This document shows positions 47,729 through 56,100 of a stretch of 64,000 nt of DNA, one piece after another. The first letter of the stretch is position 1. Every line of letters begins with the position of its first letter. Source of the DNA: Burkholderia diffusa (GTDB taxonomy: Bacteria > Pseudomonadota > Gammaproteobacteria > Burkholderiales > Burkholderiaceae); contig NZ_CABVPN010000003.1 in assembly GCF_902499115.1 (NCBI RefSeq), forward strand, positions 124,001 to 188,000, in the 5' to 3' direction. Below the pieces are notes generated by a model. The model was not told the DNA's origin. It searched no databases and saw only the letters and a program-made list of their open reading frames with translations. The position numbers and the translations under genes are program-made.

Positions 47729-47758
47729 AGATGCGCTACCAGGCTGCGCTACGCTCCG
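47682..47758 (-). tRNA. tRNA-Pro(TGG)
   Basis: The 77-nt gene folds as a standard cloverleaf: acceptor CGGAGCG/CGCTCCG, D-arm, anticodon stem TCTGA/TCAGA with loop TTTGGGA (anticodon TGG at 47724-47722), T-arm with GGTTCGAATCC, discriminator A and encoded CCA at 47684-47682. Its 3' half lies in the island repeat. Confidence 0.96.
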
Positions 47759-47920
47759 ACGTAGCCAAAGATTCTATCGTCTAATGGGTAACTGGGTCAA
47801 TCACGTTTTGCATAAGGCGCACGTCATCACGAAACGCTCACGATTGGCGACAATTCGAGGCGTGATCGTCCGGCCTGCGAGCGTGCGGCCGGATCATTCG
47901 TCGAAGCATGGAGAGACATC

Positions 47921-48382
47921 ATGATGAACCTGATCCTGTGGCGCCACGCCGAAGCCGAGGACTACGCGGCAAGCGACCTCGCACGCCAGTTGACGGCCCG
48001 CGGGCGCAAGGAAGCGCAGGCCATGGCCAAATGGCTGCGCGGCCGGCTCGAGTCGAGCAGCGTGATCCTCGCCAGCCCGGCGGCGCGCACCGTGCAGACC
48101 GTCGAGGCGCTGACCGACCAATACCGGACCGTCGATGCGCTCGCGCCGGGCGGCAGCGTCGAAGACGTGCTGGCGGCCGCCGGGTGGCCCGACGGCATCG
48201 CGCCGACGGTCGTGATCGTCGGGCACCAGCCGACGCTCGGCAGCGTCGCGGCGCAGCTGATCGCTGGCAACGGCGACAGCTGGAGCGTCAAGAAGGGCGG
48301 TATCGTGTGGCTCGCGAGCCGCACGCGCGACGGCAGCCGTCAGGCCGTGCTGCGCGCGGTATTGACGCCAGACCTTGTCTGA
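47921..48382 (+). CDS. sixA: SixA-type phosphohistidine phosphatase
   Basis: The 153-residue histidine phosphatase superfamily protein has the catalytic RHAEAED near the start (LILWRHAEAED) and the second active-site His in VIVGHQPTLGSVAAQLI. SixA removes phosphate from HPt-type histidines in E. coli. The start may be ATG 47921 or 47924, after GGAGAGACATC. It is the first chromosomal gene right of the island. Confidence 0.9.
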   Translation: MMNLILWRHAEAEDYAASDLARQLTARGRKEAQAMAKWLRGRLESSSVILASPAARTVQTVEALTDQYRTVDALAPGGSVEDVLAAAGWPDGIAPTVVIVGHQPTLGSVAAQLIAGNGDSWSVKKGGIVWLASRTRDGSRQAVLRAVLTPDLV

Positions 48383-48541
48383 AGGGGTTCGAAGGCATTG
48401 ATCATACGGTTTCGCAGGCTTTCTGCTAAAGTCAATTCGGCGACACGTCATTGAAAGGACACGGTCGTGCCACAGAACGGTAACGACCGGTTACTACATT
48501 GGCTGGCATGTCGTCCTATTCCTTACGATCAGGAAAGCCTA

Positions 48542-49348
48542 ATGCGAGAACTGCCGACGCCTACGCTCCCCTTTGCCTCGCTTCCCCTCGACACGTCGCG
48601 GCGTCACCTGCCGCGCGCTGCTGAAACCGTCACATCCGAGTTCCGTCTGCGGGCCGCCTGGGCCCGCACGGAAGACGAACTGCGCGAGGCCCAGCGCCTG
48701 CGTTACACCGTGTTCGCCGAAGAGATGGGCGCGCAGGTCAGCGGTCCATCCGGTCTCGACGTCGATCCGTTCGACGCCTATTGCGATCATCTGCTGGTGC
48801 GCGATCTCGATACGCTGAAGGTGGTCGGCACGTACCGTGTGCTGCCGCCGCACCAGGCCGCGCGTGTCGGCCGTCTCTACGCCGAAGGCGAATTCGACCT
48901 GTCGCGCCTGACGCACCTGCGCGGCAAGATGGTCGAGGTCGGCCGCTCGTGCGTGCACAGCGACTACCGCAGCGGCGCCGTCATCATGGCGCTCTGGGGC
49001 GGTCTCGGCGCGTACATGATGCAGAACGGCTACGAGACGATGCTCGGCTGCGCGAGCGTGTCGATGGCCGACGGCGGGCACTATGCGGCGAACCTGTATC
49101 AGTCGCTGCCGGCCAACTCGCTGACGGCGCCGGAATACCGCGCGTTCCCTCATACGGCGCTGCCGGTCGACGAACTGCAGACGGGCACCGTCGTCGCACC
49201 GCCGCCGCTGATCAAGGGCTACCTGCGTCTCGGTGCGAAGATTTGCGGTGCTCCGGCGTGGGATCCCGACTTCAACTGCGCGGACTTCCTGACGCTGTTC
49301 CGGTTGTCGGACATCAACGCCCGCTACGCCCGGCACTTTCTGGGCTGA
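48542..49348 (+). CDS. olsB: L-ornithine N-acyltransferase (OlsB-type GNAT)
   Basis: The 268-residue protein resembles OlsB, which transfers 3-hydroxyacyl from ACP to the alpha-amino group of ornithine, the first step to ornithine lipids. It shows AQRLRYTVFAEEMGAQVSG, DPFDAYCDHLLVRDLDTLKVVGTYRVLPP, MVEVGRSCVHSDYRSGAVIMALWGGLGAYM, and LGCASVSMADGGHYAANLYQSL, all characteristic of the OlsB-like GNAT family. The ATG at 48542 was chosen; upstream sequence in frame is poor. A terminator follows. Confidence 0.88.
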   Translation: MRELPTPTLPFASLPLDTSRRHLPRAAETVTSEFRLRAAWARTEDELREAQRLRYTVFAEEMGAQVSGPSGLDVDPFDAYCDHLLVRDLDTLKVVGTYRVLPPHQAARVGRLYAEGEFDLSRLTHLRGKMVEVGRSCVHSDYRSGAVIMALWGGLGAYMMQNGYETMLGCASVSMADGGHYAANLYQSLPANSLTAPEYRAFPHTALPVDELQTGTVVAPPPLIKGYLRLGAKICGAPAWDPDFNCADFLTLFRLSDINARYARHFLG

Positions 49349-49391
49349 GCCATTCTGATCGCGGCGCGCTGCTCAGGCGCGCACGCAAGCG

Positions 49392-49435
49392 AACGCCGTC
49401 GCACGGCAGATTGCCGCGCGACGGCGTTTGTTCGT
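49392..49435 (+). terminator. Terminator after olsB
   Basis: A perfect 11-bp stem (AACGCCGTCGC at 49392-49402, GCGACGGCGTT at 49418-49428) with an inner hairpin is followed by TGTTCGTT. Confidence 0.7.
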
Positions 49436-49557
49436 TCCGAGGAAGTTGTTCTATCCGGCCCTGTTAATTTGGGTGATACGCACTGCCCACCGTGCACGCA
49501 GGCGCACGTTCGGAGCAGGCCGCGCAAGCGGCGGCCCGGACGACAGGGCGGGCTTGC

Positions 49558-49728
49558 CTAGTGCTTGCGCCGCCAGTCGAGCAGGTGGTGTTCGGCCATC
49601 CAGTGATGGATCATTCCTTCGCCGCCGTGGCTGCGCTTGTATTCGCGCGACTCGAAATAGGACAGGGCGACGAGCACCATCAGACCGATGAACAGACCGA
49701 TCAGGCCGGCGATTTCTTCAGACGACAT
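49558..49728 (-). CDS. 56-residue single-span membrane protein
   Basis: From ATG 49728 the translation is MSSEEIAGLIGLFIGLMVL, VALSYFESREYKRSHGGEG, then MIHHWMAEHHLLDWRRKH, ending at TAG. One membrane helix (residues 6-24) is followed by a charged, His/Trp-rich cytoplasmic tail. A near-perfect ribosome site AAAGGAGGCT lies right before the start. I do not know the function. Codon use is regular, with G/C third positions, supporting a true gene. Confidence 0.7.
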   Translation of the reverse strand: MSSEEIAGLIGLFIGLMVLVALSYFESREYKRSHGGEGMIHHWMAEHHLLDWRRKH

Positions 49729-49863
49729 GGCAGCCTCCTTTCAACGGCACAGCGCCATGGGTACATGGTAGAACATGCGCGGGACAACCCCTAGCCCGGA
49801 ATTCCGCTAGACTCGGCGCGGTCCTGGCGCGCGATGGGCGCGCCGTTTTCCGGAGCCTCACCG

Positions 49864-50055
49864 ATGACCCGTTTCATGCTGGCCGTGCTGGCCGCGTCCG
49901 TTCTCGCCGGCTGTTCCGGCGATCCCCGCCAGACCCGCCGCGGCCACCCGCCGCAAGATCCGGCCGATTACCACGGCGTGCCGACCGACATGACGCCACC
50001 GTCGATGCTCGGTGCGCCTGCGCCGTCAGCACCCGCACCCTCATCCGCGCAATAA
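49864..50055 (+). CDS. Small lipoprotein
   Basis: The 63-residue product begins MTRFMLAVLAASVLAGCSGD, a textbook lipoprotein signal with lipobox LAGC (Cys17). The mature part is short, polar and Pro-rich (RRGHPPQDPADYHGVP...) and ends in an Ala/Pro/Ser run. The function is unknown; it resembles the many short proline-rich lipoproteins of Burkholderia. It converges on the MATE gene. Confidence 0.75.
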   Translation: MTRFMLAVLAASVLAGCSGDPRQTRRGHPPQDPADYHGVPTDMTPPSMLGAPAPSAPAPSSAQ

Positions 50056-50080
50056 CGAAACCGGCCGGCCTGCGTGGCCG

Positions 50081-51451
50081 TCAGGTGCCGGCTGCGGGTG
50101 CGTCGGCGCCGATTCGCCGCGTCAGCGCCGGCAGGTAGCGCGCGAGCGTCGCGCCGCGCGCCACCATGAACAGCAGCAGCGCGAACCACAGCCCGTGATT
50201 GCCGAACGGGCCGACAGCCGCCAGCGTCGCGGCAATGAAGATCGCGAACGACACGACCATCGCGCGCATCAGCGATTGCGTCTGCGTCGCGCCGATGAAC
50301 ACGCCGTCGAGCAGGAACCCCCATACGGACACGATCGGCGAGATCGCCGCCCACGGCAGGTATTGCAGCGCGACCGCGCGGATCCCGGCCTGGTCGGTCA
50401 GCTGTGCGACGATCCAGCCGCCGGCCGCCCAGTAGACGAGCGCGAACAGCAGCGCGCCGAGAGCGGACCACAGCAGCGTGACCCGCACGGCCCGCCGGAA
50501 TGCGGCGCGGTCGCGCGCGCCGGATGCGGCGCCGACGAGCGCCTCGGCCGCATGCGCGAAGCCGTCGAGCCCGTACGCCATGAAGGTCTGGAAATTCAGC
50601 AGCAATGCGTTGGCCGCGAGCGTCGCGTCACCCTGTTTGGCGCCCAGGTGCGCGAACCAGCCGAACGCGCCGAGCAGGCACAGCGTGCGAAGGAAGATGT
50701 CGCGATTGAGCGCGATCAGCCGCTTGAGCGCCGCGCGATCCGCCAATGCACCCGCGGCCAGCGGCGCAAGGCCGCGCGGGCGCAGTTGCCATAGCATCCA
50801 TGCGCCGAGCGCGAAGCCGCACGCGTCCGCGGTCGCGGTCGCCGCACCGATCCCGGCGATACCCCAGCCGAAGCCGTACACGTACAGCAGCACGGCGCCG
50901 ATGTTCACCGCGTTGATGAAGACCTGCGCGACGAGCGCGAGCCGCACGCGCTGCACGCCGAGCAGATAGCCGAGCACGACGTAGTTCGCGAGCGCGAACG
51001 GCGCGCTCCAGATTCGTGCGTGGCCATAGGCCAGCGCCGTCGCGCGGACGGCGTCGCTGCCGCCCAGCGCGGTCAGCGCGAATGACAGCAGCGGCACCTG
51101 CAGCGCGAGCACGGCGGCGCCGAGCGCGAACGCGACGATCAGCGCGCGCAGCACGTTGAGCCGGATGCTGGCGGCGTCGCCGGCGCCGTGCGCCTGCGCG
51201 ACGAGGCCGGTCGTGCCCATGCGCAGGAAGCCGAAGCCCCAGAACACGAAGTTGAAGAACAGCCCGCCGAGCGCGACGCCGCCGAGATACTGCGCGCCGT
51301 CGAGGTGGCCGGCGACGGCCGTGTCGACCGCGCCGAGGATCGGCTGGGTCAGGTTCGCCAGGACGATCGGGAAGGCGAGCGCGAGGACGCGCCGGTGCGA
51401 GACCGCGGCCGACCCGGTGCCGGCTCCGTGCGGTAATGCGGATTCGGACAT
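50081..51451 (-). CDS. MATE-family efflux transporter (DinF-like)
   Basis: The 456-residue inner-membrane protein has 12 predicted helices in two related halves. It opens HRRVLALAFPIVLANLTQPILGAVDTAVAGHLDGAQYLGGVALG, the canonical MATE/DinF pattern, and later has NALLLNFQTFMAYGLDGFAHAAEALVGAA in the second half. MATE proteins exchange Na+ or H+ for drugs and metabolites; the substrate is unknown. The DUF2288 gene lies 10 bp upstream and is probably co-transcribed. Confidence 0.9.
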   Translation of the reverse strand: MSESALPHGAGTGSAAVSHRRVLALAFPIVLANLTQPILGAVDTAVAGHLDGAQYLGGVALGGLFFNFVFWGFGFLRMGTTGLVAQAHGAGDAASIRLNVLRALIVAFALGAAVLALQVPLLSFALTALGGSDAVRATALAYGHARIWSAPFALANYVVLGYLLGVQRVRLALVAQVFINAVNIGAVLLYVYGFGWGIAGIGAATATADACGFALGAWMLWQLRPRGLAPLAAGALADRAALKRLIALNRDIFLRTLCLLGAFGWFAHLGAKQGDATLAANALLLNFQTFMAYGLDGFAHAAEALVGAASGARDRAAFRRAVRVTLLWSALGALLFALVYWAAGGWIVAQLTDQAGIRAVALQYLPWAAISPIVSVWGFLLDGVFIGATQTQSLMRAMVVSFAIFIAATLAAVGPFGNHGLWFALLLFMVARGATLARYLPALTRRIGADAPAAGT

Positions 51452-51461
51452 GGCGAACGCG

Positions 51462-51788
51462 TCAGGCGCGTTCCTGCACGCAGACCCACGGCGACACGAC
51501 TACCGCCCACAGCTCCGGATTGCGCGCCGCGAAGTCGGCGGCGGTTTCCGCGGGCATGCGCGCGACGAGACCGGACGACAGCCAGCGCGTGACCTGTTCG
51601 GCGTCGTCGCCGGCGATCGCTTCCGCGACGCTGACGAGATCGAGATCGCGTGCGACCGACAGCAGCTTGCCCTGCGCGAAGAAGCGCTCGAGGTCGCACC
51701 AGTCGATCTTGGCGGTTTCGCCGAGGAGTTTGGCGTAGAGCGGGCTGTGCGACGCACCCGCGGCGGATTCGTGTTGGTCGGAGGACAT
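51462..51788 (-). CDS. DUF2288 family protein
   Basis: The 108-residue protein shows YAKLLGETAKIDWCDLERFFAQGKLLSVARDLDLVSVAEAIAGDDAEQVTRWLSSGLVAR, the whole DUF2288 pattern. It is small, soluble and of unknown function. It lies 10 bp before the MATE transporter gene, so the two likely form one unit. Confidence 0.85.
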   Translation of the reverse strand: MSSDQHESAAGASHSPLYAKLLGETAKIDWCDLERFFAQGKLLSVARDLDLVSVAEAIAGDDAEQVTRWLSSGLVARMPAETAADFAARNPELWAVVVSPWVCVQERA

Positions 51789-51876
51789 CGGTCGTGTACT
51801 GAAAAGACTGCGTGGGCGCCACTATAAACCATCCGGGCGCGCGGCCAGCCACGCGGCGCGGCGGCGCGCGCCCGGT

Positions 51877-53496
51877 TCATGCGTCGCGCAGCGCGCGGCG
51901 CACGATCTTGCCGGTTGCCGTCATCGGCAGGCTGTCGACGAACGCGATCGCGCGCGGGTACTCGTGCGCGGCCAGGCGCGTTCGCACGTGGGCCTGCAGT
52001 GCCTGCACGAGCGCGTCGTCGCCGACATGGCCGGGGTTCAGCACGACGAACGCCTTGACGATCTCGGTGCGCGTCGGATCGGGCACGCCGACGACGGCCG
52101 CCATCCGCACCGCCGGGTGCGTGAGCAGGCAGTCTTCAATCGGCCCCGGCCCGATCCGGTAGCCGGCGCTCGTGATCACGTCGTCGTCGCGGCCGACGAA
52201 GCGCACGAAGCCGTCGTCATCGATGGTGCCGGTGTCGCCGGTGAGGAGGTAGTCGCCCACGAACTTGTCGCGCGTCGCGGCGGGATTGCGCCAGTATTCG
52301 AGGAACATCACCGGGTCGGGGCGACGCACCGCGATGCGCCCCTCGACGCCGGGCGGGAGCGGCGTGCCGTGCTCGTCGACGATCGCGACCGCATGGCCGG
52401 GCACGGCCTTGCCGATCGCACCGGGCTGCGCGTCGAACAGCGCCGCGCATGACGACAGCACCATGTTGCATTCGGTCTGTCCGTAGAACTCGTTGATCGT
52501 CACGCCGAGCGCGTCGCGTCCCCAGGCGGTCAGTTCGGTGCCGAGCGATTCTCCGCCGCTCGCGACCGATTTCAGCGCCAGCGCATGGCGCTCGCGCGGC
52601 GCGGGCACCGCGCGCATCAGCTTCAACGCGGTCGGCGGCAGGAACGCGTGGGTCACGCCGTGCCGCGCCATCAGCGCGAACGCGGCTTCGCCGTCGAACT
52701 TCTCGAAGCGGCGCGCGAGCACGGGCACGCCGTGGTGCCATGACGGCAGCAGCACGTCGAGGAGCCCGCCGATCCACGCCCAGTCGGCGGGCGTCCAGAA
52801 CAGGCGCGCGTCGCGCGGAAAGCATTGCTGCGACATCTCGACGCCCGGCAGGTGGCCCAGCAGCACGCGATGCGCATGGAGTGCGCCTTTCGGCTTCCCG
52901 GTCGTCCCGGACGTGTAGATGATGACCGCCGGGTCGTCGGCGGCGGTGTCCGCCGGCACGAAATCCGGCGATTCGGCGGCGAGTGCGGCGTCGAAGCGCA
53001 GCACGCCGGGCGCATCGGGCGCATCGTCGCCGATGCAGTAGCATGTGCGCAGCGCCGGCAGTTGCGCGCGCAGCGGCGCGATCTTCGCGTAACCGGCCGC
53101 GTCGGTGACGAGCGCGGCGGCTTCGCTGTTCGCGAGCCGGTATTCGAGCGCGTCGGCGCCGAACAGCGTGAACAGCGGCACCGCGATCGCGCCGAGTTTG
53201 TACGCGGCGAGATGGGCGATCGCGGTTTCGGGGCCCTGCGCGAGGAAGATGGCGATCCGGTCGCCGCGTTGCAATCCCGCACGCGCAAAGCTGTTCGCGA
53301 GCCGGTTAGAAGCATTCCTCAGGTCGTCGAACGTGAGGTGGGACACGTCGCCTTGCGTCGTTTCGTGAATCAGCGCGAGCCGTCCGCTCCCGTCGGCCCA
53401 CTTGTCGCAGACGTCCACACCAATGTTGTAACGGGCCGGAACGTCCCACGCGAAGCGGGAGAGCAGGTCGTCGTAGCGGTCGGCGGCGGGTAGCAT
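51877..53496 (-). CDS. AMP-forming acyl-CoA synthetase
   Basis: The 539-residue ANL-superfamily enzyme activates a carboxylic acid as acyl-AMP and then acyl-CoA. P-loop VIIYTSGTTGKPKGALHAH, the WTPADWAWIGGLLDVLLPSW segment, NEFYGQTECNMVLSSC, the hinge region LLTGDTGTIDDDGFVRFVGRDDDVITSAGYRIGPGPIEDCL, and the catalytic Lys in TATGKIVRRALRDA are all present. The ADWAW and YRIGP forms point to medium-chain or acetyl-CoA-synthetase-like ligases of the AcsA type; the substrate is not assigned. It is transcribed alone. Confidence 0.9.
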   Translation of the reverse strand: MLPAADRYDDLLSRFAWDVPARYNIGVDVCDKWADGSGRLALIHETTQGDVSHLTFDDLRNASNRLANSFARAGLQRGDRIAIFLAQGPETAIAHLAAYKLGAIAVPLFTLFGADALEYRLANSEAAALVTDAAGYAKIAPLRAQLPALRTCYCIGDDAPDAPGVLRFDAALAAESPDFVPADTAADDPAVIIYTSGTTGKPKGALHAHRVLLGHLPGVEMSQQCFPRDARLFWTPADWAWIGGLLDVLLPSWHHGVPVLARRFEKFDGEAAFALMARHGVTHAFLPPTALKLMRAVPAPRERHALALKSVASGGESLGTELTAWGRDALGVTINEFYGQTECNMVLSSCAALFDAQPGAIGKAVPGHAVAIVDEHGTPLPPGVEGRIAVRRPDPVMFLEYWRNPAATRDKFVGDYLLTGDTGTIDDDGFVRFVGRDDDVITSAGYRIGPGPIEDCLLTHPAVRMAAVVGVPDPTRTEIVKAFVVLNPGHVGDDALVQALQAHVRTRLAAHEYPRAIAFVDSLPMTATGKIVRRALRDA

Positions 53497-53674
53497 CGCG
53501 TGTCTCCTTGGCGTCGATCGTCGGCATTGGTCGATAGATTACATCGGCATTTCACGCGACCGAATTCACAATGGCGCCTGACGGATAGGGAATGTGCGGA
53601 CTCGTCCAACGGGGGCGGCTCAGTGCACGATTCCGCCATGACGCATAAGATCATGAAAAAACAGTGATGAGACC

Positions 53675-53794
53675 ATGGATTTGCTTCTGATAGCTGCGGG
53701 GTTCAGCCTGTTCGGAATCGGTGCGCTGGTGGCGTTTGCCAGCCGCGTCGATCCGTTGTCGGGCCGGTTCACCGGCCGTCTGCGCAAGCGCTGA
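53675..53794 (+). CDS. 39-residue single-span membrane peptide
   Basis: The frame reads MDLLLIAAGFSLFGIGALVAF then ASRVDPLSGRFTGRLRKR. One hydrophobic helix is followed by a strongly basic tail, as in small inner-membrane proteins with an inside-positive end. The ribosome site is weak (GATGAGACC). It sits in the gap between the divergent acyl-CoA synthetase and convergent nlpD-like genes. Support is moderate: composition only. Confidence 0.4.
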   Translation: MDLLLIAAGFSLFGIGALVAFASRVDPLSGRFTGRLRKR

Positions 53795-53874
53795 CACAAC
53801 CTTACCGATCTCCCTCGCGACGACATGCGATGCATGCCGGCATCGCGTGTCGTCCTCCTTCGGCGGCGGCGCGC

Positions 53875-54567
53875 TCAGCGCGCCGGCAGGAAGCGTGCCG
53901 GATCGATCGAGCGGCCGCCGTAGCGCAGCTCGAAGTGCAGCGCGACGCGATCGCTGTCGCTGTTGCCCATCTCCGCGATCGTTTGCCCCTGCGTGACCGA
54001 CTGACCTTCCTTCACGAGCAGCGCACGGTTGTGCGCGTAGGCCGTCAGGTAGTCGGCATTGTGCTTGAGGATGATCAAGTTGCCGTAGCCGCGCAATCCG
54101 TTGCCCGCGTAGACGACGGTGCCCGGTGCGGCGGCCAGCACCGGCGTGCCCGTGGCGTTGGCGATATCGATGCCCTTGGATTTCGAGCCGTCGAAGCTGC
54201 GCACCACGTTGCCGGCGGCCGGCCAGATCAGCGCGATGCTGGTGGCCGGCTTGACGGCCGATTCGACCGGCGCCGAAGGCGCGGGGCGGCTGCGGCCCGC
54301 ACTGCCGGTGCCGGTGGTCGATGCGGCCGTCGTGCCGGGCGGCGGCGCGACGCGCAGCACCTGGCCGACCTCGATCGCGTCGGGATTCGTGATCTGGTTC
54401 CAGCGCACGATGTTCGCCATCGACGTGCGATTCTCGCGCGCGATCTTGTAGAGCGTGTCGCCGCGCTCGACGCGGTAGTAACCCGGGCCGACGGGTGCGG
54501 AGCCACACGCGACGAGCAGTGCGGCGCAGGCGGCCGCGAAGAGCCGCTTCGTTGTTGTTCCGAACAT
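53875..54567 (-). CDS. NlpD-like LysM/LytM lipoprotein, probable amidase activator
   Basis: The 230-residue lipoprotein has lipobox LLVAC (Cys21), a LysM domain (YYRVERGDTLYKIARENRTSMANIVRWNQI, about 30-75), a Pro/Ser/Thr linker and a LytM domain. The LytM zinc site is degenerate: where HxxxD is expected it reads SKSKGIDIANATG, and HxH is replaced by ALHFELRYGG with one His. This is the form of NlpD, EnvC and ActS (YgeR), which activate periplasmic amidases for septal murein splitting and lack catalysis. As no rpoS, pcm or surE gene flanks it, it may be the second NlpD-type paralogue of the genome. Confidence 0.85.
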   Translation of the reverse strand: MFGTTTKRLFAAACAALLVACGSAPVGPGYYRVERGDTLYKIARENRTSMANIVRWNQITNPDAIEVGQVLRVAPPPGTTAASTTGTGSAGRSRPAPSAPVESAVKPATSIALIWPAAGNVVRSFDGSKSKGIDIANATGTPVLAAAPGTVVYAGNGLRGYGNLIILKHNADYLTAYAHNRALLVKEGQSVTQGQTIAEMGNSDSDRVALHFELRYGGRSIDPARFLPAR

Positions 54568-54703
54568 TGAACCTCGCAAAACCCCGCCGCGCGCGATGCG
54601 GCAGGCGATACAAAACGTCCGATTTTAACGGGTTCGACCCGAGCACCGCAGTTTCGGGCCGCGGGCGCGGCCGGCGCGCACCGGTTCGCCCGTGCGGCCG
54701 ACG

Positions 54704-55615
54704 TCAGCCGGCGAGCGGCAGCACGCGAATCCGCAGCGATGCCGTTTCGGTCGCGCCGGGTGCGAGCGTGCGCAGCCCAAGGCCGTTGTGGATCGCGTCC
54801 GGCAGGCCGAGCCACGGCTCGACGCAGTAGAAGTCCGATTCCGGCTTTTCCGTCCAGGTCGTGACCGCGTACCACGGGATCGAGCCCGGGACGTCGAGCG
54901 CGATCTCGATCGTGCGGCGGCGGCCCGGCATCACGATGCGCACCGGCTCGGACGGCGCGCCGTCGAGGCAGTGGAAGCGGTCGAGAATGTCCGGATCGCC
55001 GAGGCTGTACGATGCCTCGCCGGGCTCGAGCGGGCTGATCGAGCCGTCGGCGCGCTGCATGCAGCGGCGCGTCGGCGGCAGCTCGAGCGTGGTTTGCGCG
55101 CGCTCGCCGTGCGGCAGCGCGAAGTAAAAATGGTGGCCCGCGTAGTAGGGCAGCGGCGTGTCGCCGCGATTGGTCGTGGTGAGCGCGACGTCGAGCGTGT
55201 GGGCATCGGCGAGCCGGTAGGTCGTCTCGAACCGGAAATCGAACGGGTAGCTGTCGCGCAGCGCGTCGTTCGCATCGAGCGTCATCGACAGCGCGGCGCC
55301 GTCGGCCGACGGTTGTGCCGCGAACGGGAGGTCGCGCGCGAAACCATGCATCGGCAGGTCGCGGACCACGCCGGCGGCATCGCGCCAGCGGCCCAGTTCG
55401 CCGTCGACGCGATGGCGGCCGAGGAACGGGAACAGCAGGGGATTGCCGCCGCGCACGCGCGCGAGGTTGCTCCAGTCGGCGGCTTCCGGCCAGAAGATGA
55501 CTGGCTCGTTGTCGACGTGCCACGACAGCAGGCGGCCGCCGAATTGCGGGGCGACCCGGACGAGCGACGGGCCGGCGTGAAGTTCATGAATGTCGTGCTG
55601 CTGGAAGATCGGCAT
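54704..55615 (-). CDS. Aldose 1-epimerase family protein
   Basis: The 303-residue galactose-mutarotase-fold protein has APQFGGRLLSWHVDNEPVIFW, the GGNPLLFPFLGR segment, catalytic-type His in LPMHGFARDLPF and GHHFYFALP, and a late Glu in FYCVEPWLGLPDAI. It interconverts alpha and beta anomers of hexoses or acts on hexose-6-phosphates (YeaD-like). The start MPIFQQHDIHEL at 55615 was chosen; a longer frame to 55663 adds 16 atypical residues. It stands alone. Confidence 0.85.
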   Translation of the reverse strand: MPIFQQHDIHELHAGPSLVRVAPQFGGRLLSWHVDNEPVIFWPEAADWSNLARVRGGNPLLFPFLGRHRVDGELGRWRDAAGVVRDLPMHGFARDLPFAAQPSADGAALSMTLDANDALRDSYPFDFRFETTYRLADAHTLDVALTTTNRGDTPLPYYAGHHFYFALPHGERAQTTLELPPTRRCMQRADGSISPLEPGEASYSLGDPDILDRFHCLDGAPSEPVRIVMPGRRRTIEIALDVPGSIPWYAVTTWTEKPESDFYCVEPWLGLPDAIHNGLGLRTLAPGATETASLRIRVLPLAG

Positions 55616-55792
55616 GGCGAATCGGTATGAACGGGTGGACGGGTGCGCGATGGTGCGCTCCATTATCGGGCCGCGAGGCGGTCGGGGAAAACCCTTCTCG
55701 GGGAAATCGCGAGTTTTTCAGACTGCCGACGGTCTGGATAATGGCGTTAAACCGGTGATGTTGCCGGGTCATGACACTTCGTGGAGGGGGCC

Positions 55793-55879
55793 ATGGATCT
55801 GGCAATGGCAATGGGTATCGCACTGTTCGGCATGTTTACCGGCAGCACGGTATTGTTTTTCTATCAGCTCGGCCGCTGA
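55793..55879 (+). CDS. 28-residue membrane peptide
   Basis: ATG 55793 opens MDLAMAMGIALFGMFTGS then TVLFFYQLGR, one hydrophobic helix. A strong ribosome site (GTGGAGGGGG) is placed right before it and a clean terminator follows 25 bp after the stop, so this is a complete miniature transcription unit. I do not know the function. Confidence 0.6.
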   Translation: MDLAMAMGIALFGMFTGSTVLFFYQLGR

Positions 55880-55904
55880 CGGCAATTTCTGCCGGAATCG
55901 AAAG

Positions 55905-55931
55905 GCCCGCCATGCAAATGGCGGGCTTTTT
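55905..55931 (+). terminator. Terminator after the 28-residue gene
   Basis: GCCCGCCAT, GCAA loop, ATGGCGGGC, followed by TTTTT: a perfect 9-bp stem. Confidence 0.85.
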
Positions 55932-56100
55932 GCTTTCTGAGCGCTTACAAGTTGCAAGCGTTTGTGTGCATTGCCGCAATAACCGGCCAAATGCCTTGGC
56001 GCAGTAATCCTGGCTGGGCATAATCGGGGCGCGTTTTTTCGGACGCGCGATGCGTCGTCCGCTTTTCTACCCGATTGATCATCACTAAAAGGACCGACGC

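Noticed and set aside
48430..48462. A PHO box upstream of olsB
   Set aside because: One ACGTCAT half-site (48445-48451) is present, but no partner lies at 10-11 nt on either side.
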